From: Thalassospira marina
GTDB lineage: Bacteria; Pseudomonadota; Alphaproteobacteria; Rhodospirillales; Thalassospiraceae
Direction: 5' to 3'
DNA length: 64,000 bases
NCBI RefSeq assembly: GCF_002844375.1
Contig: NZ_CP024199.1
Coordinates: 4,380,001-4,444,000 of the forward strand
Part shown: piece by piece, positions 8,825 to 17,092 of the stretch
Position numbering within the stretch: the first letter of the stretch is position 1
How the letters are laid out: each line of letters opens with the position of its first letter
Translations under genes and position numbers: made by a program
The notes under the pieces: model-generated
What the model was told of the DNA's origin: nothing
Databases searched by the model: none
The model's input: only the letters and a program-made list of their open reading frames with translations

Positions 8825-8843
8825 GATAATAAAAATTATTCGC
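8825..8843 (+). promoter_or_regulatory. Candidate Fur box upstream of hasR
   Basis: GATAATAAAAATTATTCGC matches 14 of 19 positions of the Fur consensus and sits about 100 bases before the receptor start in an AT-rich leader. A weaker match than the hasA site; it could also be an AT-rich promoter element. Confidence 0.4.
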
Positions 8844-8945
8844 AAAAATAAGCCTGCACTTTCGGATATCACCCCTCCCGGACCGTCTCAGTAAATAGAT
8901 CGCGATAATGCGATGCATTTGCATATGTGTTTGGGAGACAGTTAA

Positions 8946-11723
8946 ATGGGTTATATGTGGGGAGAAGGCCGGGAACCGGTGCCGGGGGACATGGCACCGG
9001 GGCGAAGATTCGGCCTTTTGTCACAAAAACTGGCGGCCACGGCCCTATCGGGCTGCTTGCTGGTTGTTATGCCGCATGTGGTGCTGGCGGCATCTACTGA
9101 TGTTGGCACGGCACCAGAAGCTGCAATAGCAACCGTAACCGCTACGGAACTGGCACAGGCCGTATCTTCCGATCCATCATTCCGGTTTGATATTCCGGCG
9201 CAAAAGCTGACATCGGCGCTGGTCGAATATTCCCGGATTACCGGCATTGATGTGGTTATTGATGGCGATCTTTCTTCCAACCATGTAACGCCTGCTTTCA
9301 AAGGCGAAATGACAGCAAACCAGGCGCTGGACAGTTTGTTGAATGGTACGGGCCTGACATGGCAGGCGCTTGATTCGCATACCGTTTCGATTGTTACCGT
9401 ACATGTTGATCAATCATTGTCACCCGTTGTGACTGCGCCTGTGACGATTACCTCATATGCTGGGCGTGGTGTTGGTGTGGATGCTGATCCTGAAACTGTC
9501 TATGAAACACCGGGCGGGCTTTCTGTTGTGACGCGCGACGACATGCAAAAAGTTCCGGGGCGTGAGGCACGGGATATTTTTGGTCAGGTGGCCGGCGTTG
9601 ATATTTCCAACGATGCTCGCGACCCGGGACTGACGGTTAATGTCCGTGGTCAGCAGGAAATGGGGCGCGTTAACGTCAATATTGATGGTGCCCGTCAGAA
9701 TTATAATCAAACAACGCATGGGACAACGTCGCGTGTTTATGTTGATCCTGCGCTTCTGGCAAATGTGACGATTGATAAAACCAACATGAACCAGAGCGGC
9801 GGTGCCGGAACATCGGCCGGGATCGTAACTCTTCGAACCCTAAACACAGATGATATTCTTGATTTCGGCGAGGATTGGGGTGGAAAAGTTAATCTGAGTC
9901 ACGGCACCAACAATTATAACTTTGCCGGTGACGCATCTGTCGCTGCGCGCGTTTCGCCCAAGCTGGATATTGCTGCAGCGATGAGTCGAAAAACGATCGG
10001 AAATTACAGGGCTGGTTCACGAAATCCGGAACTGTTTACACTGAGTTCCGGCAAAGAATACACCACCGAAAATTCGCGCCCGGAATATACGTTTTCACGC
10101 CACACGTCGGGATTGTTGAAAGCCAATATTCAGCTTACCGACGATCAGGAGCTGCATCTGGGGTATGTCGGCAGCACGGTTGATTACGCCAAGACCAGTG
10201 ATGTGACCAACCTTTATACAGATTTCAATGAAACCCAGACTCATACATTAACTGCAAAACATAACTGGAACCCTGATTCGGAACTTATTGACCTGAATAC
10301 CAATCTGTACTGGACGAGAACAAAAAACCATCAGAACCGGCCTGCGCGCTATAATAGTTCAGGGCGTGTTACGACAGATTCTTTCAGTACGGATTACACC
10401 CTTGATACTGCCGGGGCAGATATCGCCAATAGTAGTGACTGGTATCTTGGAAATTTGGCGGGCGGGAGTAGTTCTATTCGGTTCAATTATGGAACTGAAT
10501 TTTTCCAGGATAAGGCCAAAACGGATTCTTCAACCGGAGGCGAAGGGGGGGCAGGCGAAGATTACCAGTTGGAAGGGTCTACTCCCGGTGGCAAACGGGA
10601 TGTTTATGGTGGATTTCTTAAAACGACCTATGATTGGGATGAGATGTTCCAAGTGTATGGCGGCCTTCGTTATGATCGCTATCAGCTGGATGGTAACGCT
10701 TATTGGTGTGATACTGCTCATCCCTGTACAAGTGGCGGTGTGTCTTATGACGTAAATCTTTCTGATCAGAAGGTTTCGCCGTCCTTCGGGGCCAGCGTGA
10801 CGCCCTTTGATGGTATTCAGTTTTTCGCCAATTATCGCAAAAACATGCGGGCCCCCACGATCGCAGAAGCAATGATCAAGGGGGAGCATATTGGTGATGT
10901 TGGCATTCCGTTTTATGCCAACGGCAATTTGCAGTCTGAAGAATCAGAGACAAAGGAAATCGGCGTCAATTTCAAATTTGACGATGTGCTGCAAAAGCAT
11001 GACCGTTTCCGAGCCAAATTTACCTATTACCGGACCAAAATTGATAATTATGTGACATTAGGATATGTGCCGGAGCCAACAACGAATGTGAGTTGTATTC
11101 CCAGTCCATGTACTCCTTCTTATATCGGTCGCACTATTACGACTAATCAAGCAGCTGCAATGGTTAATTTGACTGATCCAGTTTACATTAACGGTTCCGA
11201 GTTCGATTTAAATTATGATGCCGATATGTACTATCTAGGCGGTACTTTGACTTTGAACGACGTTGATCTGAAAGGTAACTATAATCCTTTCGTTTTAAAT
11301 ACAGCATATGATGAATATGCGAATTACCAACTTGACGAAGTTAAACCGGCTAATCTGTTTAATTTGACAGGACCCATCTATGGAAATGGTGGAACGCTTT
11401 ACGGTATTTATGCTCCACCGAAACGTAAAATAACCCTCGACGGTGGATTGCGGCTCTTTGACCAGAATTTGATTTTGGGAATGCGGGCGACCTTTGTCGA
11501 ACCCCAGGATAACTTTGGTTCTTCCAATATTTCCACAGTCGTTGGCAAGTACTTCAGTTATCGCTTCTTCGATTTCTATAGCTCTTACAAGATCAATGAC
11601 CATGTTGCGGTGCGTTTGGCAGTAAATAATTTTCTTGATGAGGCGTATGTCCAGGGATCCGGGGGGACCTATGCTGCTGCACCCGGGCGAACGGGAATTT
11701 TGACATTAAGCGGTAATTTCTAG
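8946..11723 (+). CDS. hasR: TonB-dependent haem/haemophore receptor with STN signalling domain
   Basis: Outer-membrane receptor of 925 residues. After a signal peptide (hydrophobic core about 28-49) comes a secretin/TonB short N-terminal domain, about residues 79-150 (FDIPAQKLTSALVEYSRITG through LNGTGLTWQALDSHTVSIV), the module that signals to a FecR-like anti-sigma. The plug domain starts near 175 (ETPGGLSVVTRDDM) and includes NVRGQQEMGRVNVNIDGARQ, typical of haem/haemoglobin receptors. In the barrel, NMRAPTIAEA and NLQSEESETKEIG match the FRAP and NPNL-type motifs flanking the haem-ligand histidine in this family. GGGAGA precedes the ATG. The context with a haemophore gene supports a HasR role. 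The second half is visibly more AT-rich than neighbouring housekeeping genes. Confidence 0.9.
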   Translation: MGYMWGEGREPVPGDMAPGRRFGLLSQKLAATALSGCLLVVMPHVVLAASTDVGTAPEAAIATVTATELAQAVSSDPSFRFDIPAQKLTSALVEYSRITGIDVVIDGDLSSNHVTPAFKGEMTANQALDSLLNGTGLTWQALDSHTVSIVTVHVDQSLSPVVTAPVTITSYAGRGVGVDADPETVYETPGGLSVVTRDDMQKVPGREARDIFGQVAGVDISNDARDPGLTVNVRGQQEMGRVNVNIDGARQNYNQTTHGTTSRVYVDPALLANVTIDKTNMNQSGGAGTSAGIVTLRTLNTDDILDFGEDWGGKVNLSHGTNNYNFAGDASVAARVSPKLDIAAAMSRKTIGNYRAGSRNPELFTLSSGKEYTTENSRPEYTFSRHTSGLLKANIQLTDDQELHLGYVGSTVDYAKTSDVTNLYTDFNETQTHTLTAKHNWNPDSELIDLNTNLYWTRTKNHQNRPARYNSSGRVTTDSFSTDYTLDTAGADIANSSDWYLGNLAGGSSSIRFNYGTEFFQDKAKTDSSTGGEGGAGEDYQLEGSTPGGKRDVYGGFLKTTYDWDEMFQVYGGLRYDRYQLDGNAYWCDTAHPCTSGGVSYDVNLSDQKVSPSFGASVTPFDGIQFFANYRKNMRAPTIAEAMIKGEHIGDVGIPFYANGNLQSEESETKEIGVNFKFDDVLQKHDRFRAKFTYYRTKIDNYVTLGYVPEPTTNVSCIPSPCTPSYIGRTITTNQAAAMVNLTDPVYINGSEFDLNYDADMYYLGGTLTLNDVDLKGNYNPFVLNTAYDEYANYQLDEVKPANLFNLTGPIYGNGGTLYGIYAPPKRKITLDGGLRLFDQNLILGMRATFVEPQDNFGSSNISTVVGKYFSYRFFDFYSSYKINDHVAVRLAVNNFLDEAYVQGSGGTYAAAPGRTGILTLSGNF

Positions 11724-11764
11724 CTTTAACTTCCAGTTGTTAAGCAGCTTTTTGCATGTGTGAG

Positions 11765-11787
11765 CCGGTCGGGGTTTCCCTGACCGG
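11765..11787 (+). terminator. Stem-loop between hasR and hasA
   Basis: CCGGTC-GGGG, a TTT loop and CCCT-GACCGG form a ten-pair GC-rich hairpin 41 bases after the receptor stop. There is no T-run, so it may stabilise the hasR mRNA 3' end or give partial termination before the hasA promoter. Confidence 0.45.
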
Positions 11788-11846
11788 TATGCAGTGCTGA
11801 AATAACATAAGTAATTGATTTAGTTGAATATTTTAAAATATTTCTG

Positions 11847-11877
11847 TTGACGATAAAAGATAATGAGAGTCATTATC
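11847..11877 (+). promoter_or_regulatory. Strong Fur box and promoter of hasA
   Basis: GATAATGAGAGTCATTATC (11859-11877) matches the 19-base Fur consensus at 17 positions. TTGACG (11847-11852) and CATTAT (11871-11876) with an 18-base spacer could be the -35 and -10 elements, placing the Fur box in the spacer and over the -10. The haemophore gene therefore appears to have its own iron-repressed promoter. Confidence 0.75.
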
Positions 11878-11930
11878 ATTTTTATCGCCCCTTTGGTTGG
11901 GACGATGAACATCAACAGGAGACTTTTGAA

Positions 11931-12671
11931 ATGACGATCAATATCGACCTGAACGCAGACGCATCCGGCAATGGTGTTGACCTTCACGGCGTGATTGAGG
12001 ATTTCAACGCAAACTTTTCGCTGGGCAGCGGTAATCACGGCACGTTTTATACTGGTCTGCTTGACACTACATTGTCGTATTCTGGCACCCAGTACTACGT
12101 AGAAGATCAGGACAGCGGAAGCAGCTACACTGGTGGCGTTTTGGCAACTGCTGGTGATGATTCTTTTGCCTATGACATTTCTTCCCATACAATCACCGGC
12201 GATCTTGACGGGTTTTCCTTTGGTGAAAACCTTGGCTACAATGCCGGTTATACGGGTTATGAATTTACCGACTCATCTGTCGATATTTCCAATTTGGGCC
12301 TGTCGGGCACCGATACCAATGACGTGCTGGTCGATATTTATACCGGCAGCACCGATGCCCTTGAATCCGCTTTCGCGTCAGAAGGCGTTGCCATCAACGG
12401 CAGTGCCGGTGCGGACGTGATCGGTGGTTGGTCGGGTGATGACGTTCTGACCGGCAATGGCGGTGCGGACGTTTTTGAATTTGATGCCAGCGCCAGCTTT
12501 GGTGATGACACCATCACCGATTTCACAAATGGCAGCGACCTGATTGGTCTGGATTACAACGACGTCACCATCACCGGTGATTCCAGCCATACCGTGATCA
12601 CGCATGCCAATGGCACCGTGACCCTGTCGGGCGTCGATTTCGCGACCATCGACCAGAATGATTTTGTCTAA
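11931..12671 (+). CDS. hasA: Secreted haemophore HasA with RTX/serralysin-like C-terminus
   Basis: Extracellular haem-binding protein of 246 residues. Residues 1 to about 150 resemble Serratia HasA: GTFYTGLLDTTLSYSGTQYY, HTITGDLDGFSFGE, DVLVDIYTGSTDALESAF. Likely haem-ligand residues are conserved by my alignment: Tyr81 with nearby His86, and His36 in the N-terminal loop. Unlike classical HasA, residues 158-184 form three RTX-type nonapeptides (GSAGADVIG, GWSGDDVLT, GNGGADVFEF), and the rest (FGDDTITDFTNGSDLIG) resembles the serralysin C-terminal domain, ending NDFV like a type I secretion signal. There is no N-terminal signal peptide. I chose ATG 11931 for its AGGAG site; the frame runs back to TTG 11847, but that stretch contains the Fur box. 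Confidence 0.85.
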   Translation: MTINIDLNADASGNGVDLHGVIEDFNANFSLGSGNHGTFYTGLLDTTLSYSGTQYYVEDQDSGSSYTGGVLATAGDDSFAYDISSHTITGDLDGFSFGENLGYNAGYTGYEFTDSSVDISNLGLSGTDTNDVLVDIYTGSTDALESAFASEGVAINGSAGADVIGGWSGDDVLTGNGGADVFEFDASASFGDDTITDFTNGSDLIGLDYNDVTITGDSSHTVITHANGTVTLSGVDFATIDQNDFV

Positions 12672-12682
12672 GGCAAAATAAA

Positions 12683-12713
12683 CCCGTTCCGAGAGGGCTA
12701 ATCGCGGAACGGG
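12683..12713 (+). terminator. Stem-loop between hasA and hasD
   Basis: CCCGTTCC (12683-12690) pairs with GGAACGGG (12706-12713), 12 bases after the hasA stop and with no T-run. Intercistronic hairpins at this place let the secreted protein be made in excess over its exporter; that role is inferred. Confidence 0.5.
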
Positions 12714-12799
12714 CACTTGGTCTCATCGGGTGTCGCACACGGCAAAATGGGCGGCACCCATCCCCAGTTTACCGGCAAATCAATGGATCACCAATAGTT

Positions 12800-14662
12800 A
12801 TGCTTTGGCGTGCCAGCGCGGCTGCGTATTCCCCCTCATCCTATTCATCATCCAGATCATCCGATGGTTCCGCTAAATCGGGTGCCGCTGGGGCATCGGG
12901 CGTTTCGGGCTCATCTTTGGGCCGGGTTATGGCATCGCTTCGGCGCGCGTTTTACTGTGTCGCCGCGCTTAGCGGTGTGTCCAATATCCTGATGCTGACC
13001 GGGCCGCTTTTCATGTTGCAGGTCTATGACCGGGTTCTGGCCAGCCAAAGCATGCCAACCCTTCTGGCGCTGATCATGCTGGTTTTGGCGCTGTATCTGT
13101 TTTTGGGAACGGCCGATGCCCTGCGTGCCCGTATGCTGGTGCGGATCGGCTGGCGCGTTGATGAACAGATTGGCCCCGATGTCATGCGCCATGCCCTTGC
13201 CCTGCCGCTTGATCATCCGGGTGCCGATGCAAGGCCGGTGAATGACCTGGATCAGATCCGCCAGTTTGTTGGCAGTGCCGGGCCGGTGGCAATTTGTGAT
13301 TTGCCCTGGATGCCCCTGTTTATGGGGATCGTGTTTTTGCTGCATCCCTGGCTGGGGATTTTGGCGCTGGGCGGTGGTGTGGTTCTGATCAGCCTGACCC
13401 TGATCAGCGAAACCCTGTCGCGCCGCCATGTATTACGAATGACCCATCAATCGTTACGGCGCAGCACCCTGCTTGAAGCCGGGCACCGCAATGCCGAGGT
13501 GCTGCGTGCCATGGGCATGGTGCCGGCCTTTCTGGCGCGCTGGGCGATGGTCAATGATCGCTATTTGCAAACCAACACCAGCGCGGGTGACGTCACATCG
13601 ACCTTTACCGCCTATATAAAAGTCATCCGCCTTGCCATGCAGTCCGGGGTGCTGGCGCTGGGGGCCTATCTGGCAATTTTGCAGGAAGTTTCCCCTGGGG
13701 CAATGGTTGCCGCCTCGATCCTGACGGCGCGTGCCCTTTCGCCAGTCGAACAGGCAATCGGGAATTGGCGCGGCTTTGTTGCTGCCCGTCAGGCTTATGG
13801 CCGGTTGGGAAAAATCCTGGGCTGCGATGGTAAATCTGCCGGGATCGCGGATATATCCCATTCCCGCCTCGCCCTGCCCGCCCCGCATCAGACTCTGTCG
13901 GTTCAAACCCTGGTGGTACAGGTGCCATCGGCACGGTTGGCCGCATCTTCGGGCAAACATGGGGGTAAACCAGGCAATGGCATGGGTAGCGGGCGTACCC
14001 TGTTAAAGGTGGCGCAACTGGAGCTTAAGGCCGGTGATGGCCTTGGCGTGATTGGCCCCAGCGGGTCTGGTAAATCAACCCTTGCCCGTGCGCTGGTGGG
14101 CATCGGGCATTGCCCGCAGGGCACCATTCGCCTTGATGGGGCAGAGCTTTCGCACTGGTCGCGCGATGATCTGGGAAAATATGTGGGGTATCTGCCCCAG
14201 GATGTGGAACTGTTTGACGATAGCATTGCACGCAATATCGCCCGGCTGGCGGCACGGCCAAACGCGCAAAAGGTGATTGCGGCGGCGAAAATGGCCGGTG
14301 TCCATGATTTGATCCAGTCCTTTCCCAATGGTTATGACACACAGATCGGTCCCGGTGGCATCGTTCTTTCGGGCGGGCAGCGCCAGCGCATCGGTCTGGC
14401 CCGTGCCCTGTTTGATGACCCGTTTCTGGTGGTGCTTGATGAACCCAATGCCAGCCTGGATGCCGATGGCGAACAGGCCCTGATCAAGGCGGTGGTGGCC
14501 CTGCGCGAACGTGGTGCGATTGTCGTGATGATTGCCCATCGCCCGCATATTCTGGCCTGCGTGAATTACGCCACCGTTATCCAGAATGGCCAGCAGGTTG
14601 CCTTTGGTAGCCGGGACGACATTTTGCGCAAAACCCTGCGCCAGGTCGGAGAAAGCGCATGA
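12800..14662 (+). CDS. hasD: Type I secretion ABC permease/ATPase (HasD/PrtD-like)
   Basis: Inner-membrane ATPase of the haemophore exporter. After a Ser-rich N-terminal extension of about 40 residues come transmembrane helices from LTGPLFMLQVYDRVLASQSM (the HasD/PrtD signature) to about residue 320, then an ABC domain: Walker A GPSGSGKST (about 417-425), signature LSGGQRQRIGLARALF (about 523-538) and Walker B LVVLDEPNASLD (about 543-554). ATG 12929 is an alternative start that would remove the low-complexity head. It overlaps hasE by four bases. The substrate is most likely HasA; the RTX end of that protein fits a PrtD-type exporter equally well. Confidence 0.9.
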   Translation: MLWRASAAAYSPSSYSSSRSSDGSAKSGAAGASGVSGSSLGRVMASLRRAFYCVAALSGVSNILMLTGPLFMLQVYDRVLASQSMPTLLALIMLVLALYLFLGTADALRARMLVRIGWRVDEQIGPDVMRHALALPLDHPGADARPVNDLDQIRQFVGSAGPVAICDLPWMPLFMGIVFLLHPWLGILALGGGVVLISLTLISETLSRRHVLRMTHQSLRRSTLLEAGHRNAEVLRAMGMVPAFLARWAMVNDRYLQTNTSAGDVTSTFTAYIKVIRLAMQSGVLALGAYLAILQEVSPGAMVAASILTARALSPVEQAIGNWRGFVAARQAYGRLGKILGCDGKSAGIADISHSRLALPAPHQTLSVQTLVVQVPSARLAASSGKHGGKPGNGMGSGRTLLKVAQLELKAGDGLGVIGPSGSGKSTLARALVGIGHCPQGTIRLDGAELSHWSRDDLGKYVGYLPQDVELFDDSIARNIARLAARPNAQKVIAAAKMAGVHDLIQSFPNGYDTQIGPGGIVLSGGQRQRIGLARALFDDPFLVVLDEPNASLDADGEQALIKAVVALRERGAIVVMIAHRPHILACVNYATVIQNGQQVAFGSRDDILRKTLRQVGESA

Positions 14663-16074
14663 TCCCCCCTTTCAATAAGCCCGGCCTTTCAGTGGCAGCA
14701 CATACCCCGAATGGAAATATACCTGCCGGTGGCGGGGATACCCGTGGCGAGATGCTTCTTGGTGATGGGCAAACAGGTGTCAGTCTGGCGCTGGCATCGC
14801 TGCGTCGGCATATGCTGTTTGGGGCGGGGGCGGTTTTGTCGCTTTTTGCCCTGATGATGGTGTGGCTGATTTTTGCCAGCCTTTCAGGTGCGGTGGTGGC
14901 AGGGGGTAAAATCGTTGTCGAAAGCAATGCCAAGGTGGTGCAGCATCCCGATGGCGGGATTGTTGGCCAGATATTTGTGCGCGATGGCGACCATGTAAAA
15001 ACCGGCGATATGCTGGTGCGCCTGGATGATACAAGGGCGCGTGCCAGCCTTGGCATTGTCGAAAGCCAGATTGATGCCCTTTCTGCCAGCCAGATGCGCC
15101 TTTTGGCGGAACGCGATGAACGGATCACACCCGTTATCCCGGCGATATTGGCGGACCGTCTGAACCAGCGCGATATTGCAGACCTTATTCATGCCGAAAC
15201 CCGCCTGTTTGAAGCGCGGAAAAACAGCCTGATTGGGGAAAAGCAGCAACTGGAACAAAAGCGCCGCCAGCTAAACGAACGGATTGGCGGGCTGGAAGCC
15301 CAGAAAACAGCCAATATGGAACAGCACCGCCATATCATGGACGAGCTTTCGGGCCTCGAAATGCTGTTTGCCAAACAGTTGGTGCCCATCACCCGTGTCG
15401 CAGCACTTCGCCGGGAAAAGGCCAATCTTGAAGGGCAGCACGGCGAACTGGCGGCTGAGATCGCCTCGATCCAGACGCAGATTGCAGAAACGCAAATGGC
15501 GATCCTGCAGCTTGAACGTGACCGCCGCACCGAAGTTTTGACCGATCTTTCCGATGTGGAACGCCAGTTGGCCGAACTTAAACAGCGCCAGATTGCCCTG
15601 GTTGACCAGTTGCGCCGTACCGATATTCGCGCGCCCTATGCTGGCACCATTTATCAGATGCAGGTGCATAGCGAAGGCGGGGTGATTTCCGCGGGCGAAA
15701 AGATCATGGGTATTGTGCCCGATCAGGATGCATTGGTGGTCGAGGCGCGCACCCGCCCGCAGGATGTGGACCAGATCCATCCGGGCCAAAAGGCAATGTT
15801 GCGTTTTACGGCTTTTAACCGTCGCACCACACCGGAACTGGCAGGCGAGGTGGATTTTGTCGCGGCGGATTTGTCGCGCGATGAGGTAACAGGCGAAAGC
15901 TATTACCCTGTGCGTATGCATATCGAACCGGGTGAGCTGGCCCGGCTGGGGGATCATGTGCTGATCCCCGGCATGCCGGTGGAAACCTTTATCGCCACGG
16001 GCGAACGCACCGCCCTTAGCTATTTTATGAAACCCCTGGCCGACCAGTTCGCCCGCGCCTTTCGCGAGGAATGA
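14659..16074 (+). CDS. hasE: Type I secretion periplasmic adaptor (HasE/PrtE-like)
   Basis: HlyD-family membrane-fusion protein of 471 residues that links the ABC exporter to an outer-membrane TolC-like channel. A cytoplasmic head of about 50 residues precedes one membrane helix (about 53-74). A biotinyl-lipoyl-like segment follows (VVQHPDGGIVGQIFVRDGDH), then a long coiled coil (about 130-310, rich in E, Q, R, L) and a beta-barrel part with RTDIRAPYAGTI and MPVETFIATGERT. No TolC/HasF gene lies in this window, so the outer-membrane partner must be encoded elsewhere. Confidence 0.9.
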   Translation: MIPPFNKPGLSVAAHTPNGNIPAGGGDTRGEMLLGDGQTGVSLALASLRRHMLFGAGAVLSLFALMMVWLIFASLSGAVVAGGKIVVESNAKVVQHPDGGIVGQIFVRDGDHVKTGDMLVRLDDTRARASLGIVESQIDALSASQMRLLAERDERITPVIPAILADRLNQRDIADLIHAETRLFEARKNSLIGEKQQLEQKRRQLNERIGGLEAQKTANMEQHRHIMDELSGLEMLFAKQLVPITRVAALRREKANLEGQHGELAAEIASIQTQIAETQMAILQLERDRRTEVLTDLSDVERQLAELKQRQIALVDQLRRTDIRAPYAGTIYQMQVHSEGGVISAGEKIMGIVPDQDALVVEARTRPQDVDQIHPGQKAMLRFTAFNRRTTPELAGEVDFVAADLSRDEVTGESYYPVRMHIEPGELARLGDHVLIPGMPVETFIATGERTALSYFMKPLADQFARAFREE

Positions 16075-16104
16075 TCGCATCCCATATGCCGCCGTTTTCA
16101 CAGG

Positions 16105-16121
16105 TCACTATATATAAGTGA
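16105..16121 (+). promoter_or_regulatory. Imperfect palindrome upstream of haem oxygenase gene
   Basis: TCACTATATATAAGTGA has perfect TCACT/AGTGA arms around an AT core, in the 242-base gap between hasE and the haem oxygenase gene. It could be an operator or a -10-like region; no known consensus is matched. Confidence 0.25.
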
Positions 16122-16316
16122 TGTGCGGCGGTTCTGGCATGGCGTTGCGCTGCACTGCTGGTGGTGGCGCGGATGGAAAAATGATCCGGCTTTCTGGCAT
16201 TTATTTCCATTTGGCTTCGGATATCGGCAGGGCTGGATCGTTTCTGATGATAAGGGGCATGGCATGCATATATGCCAGCCCGGAATTTCAGGACCAGAAA
16301 CAGGGTGCCAGGCAAT

Positions 16317-16928
16317 ATGAATAGCGAACAGTCAACACAATCCGCCACACCGGAAACCATGACACGGCTGGAACGGGTGAAAGCCAATACCCGCGAAGAC
16401 CACCAGCAGATTGACAACATGGTTATGGCGATGAAGCCCTTTGACAGCCGGGCCAATTATGTGCGGTTCCTGCAATTGCAGCATGCCTTTCATCGGGTGA
16501 TGAAACCGCTTTACGAGGCCGAAGACATTAACCAGCTGGTGCCGGGCCTGGCATCGCGCAGCCGGTATGACGATGTATGTGCCGATCTTGCCGATCTGGG
16601 TGCCGCTGGCCGGGAGGGCGCACAGGGCATGGCAGCCCCGCAAAAAGGTGCCGGCCGGATGGGCTGGCTTTACGTTTGTGAAGGGTCAAATCTGGGGGCG
16701 GCGTTTTTGTTGAAGGCAGCCGCGCGGATCGGCCTGGATGACAGTTTCGGTGCCCGGCATTTGCGTGCGCATTCGGATGGGCGCGGCAAACACTGGCGCG
16801 AATTTGTTGCGCAATTAAACGCACTTGAACTTGACGCTGCCGAAGAAGAAGCCTTCATGAAGGGCGCGCATGATGCATTCGACTTTTTCCACAGCCTTCT
16901 GCTTGATGATCAGCGGCTGGCCGCATAG
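16317..16928 (+). CDS. hemO: Biliverdin-producing haem oxygenase
   Basis: Opens the haem ring to biliverdin, CO and iron in the cytosol, which completes iron release from imported haem. The N-terminal RLERVKANTREDHQQIDNMV carries the probable proximal haem His of the bacterial HemO/BphO family, and GWLYVCEGSNLGAAFLLKAA is the distal-helix glycine-rich motif with the 'YV-EGS' pattern. I chose ATG 16317 (203 residues) over an in-frame ATG at 16272, because the extra 15 residues lie outside the family. Serratia's has operon has no such gene at this position. Substrate supply from HasR is inferred from position. Confidence 0.85.
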   Translation: MNSEQSTQSATPETMTRLERVKANTREDHQQIDNMVMAMKPFDSRANYVRFLQLQHAFHRVMKPLYEAEDINQLVPGLASRSRYDDVCADLADLGAAGREGAQGMAAPQKGAGRMGWLYVCEGSNLGAAFLLKAAARIGLDDSFGARHLRAHSDGRGKHWREFVAQLNALELDAAEEEAFMKGAHDAFDFFHSLLLDDQRLAA

Positions 16929-16983
16929 GGGCGAAGGGCAGGCTATCCCTTGGTTGAATGCCGGTCTGCGACAGGATCGTCAC

Positions 16984-17011
16984 TTGATTTCTGTGGAAAA
17001 TGGCGTTATAC
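16984..17011 (+). promoter_or_regulatory. Putative promoter of the rimP-nusA operon
   Basis: TTGATT (16984-16989), a 16-base spacer and TTATAC (17006-17011) resemble a sigma-70 promoter in the gap after the haem oxygenase gene. It suggests that the rimP-nusA-infB operon is transcribed separately from the haem island. Confidence 0.5.
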
Positions 17012-17039
17012 AGCGCGCAAGCTTTTTGTAAAACGTAAC

Positions 17040-17066
17040 AAAGAGTGGGCCCCGGCCCGCTCTTTT
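17040..17066 (+). terminator. GC-rich hairpin with T-tail in the rimP leader
   Basis: AAAGAGTGGGCC and GGCCCGCTCTTT pair almost perfectly with a very short CC loop, followed by T. It lies between the putative promoter and rimP, so it is either the terminator of the haem island or an attenuator of rimP-nusA. Confidence 0.6.
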
Positions 17067-17092
17067 GTGCATTTTGGGGTATGGCATTCTAT

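Noticed and set aside
6806..17040. Prophage or integrative element carrying the haem genes
   Set aside because: No integrase, transposase, direct repeats or tRNA target site was seen at either edge, so only an old insertion is suggested.
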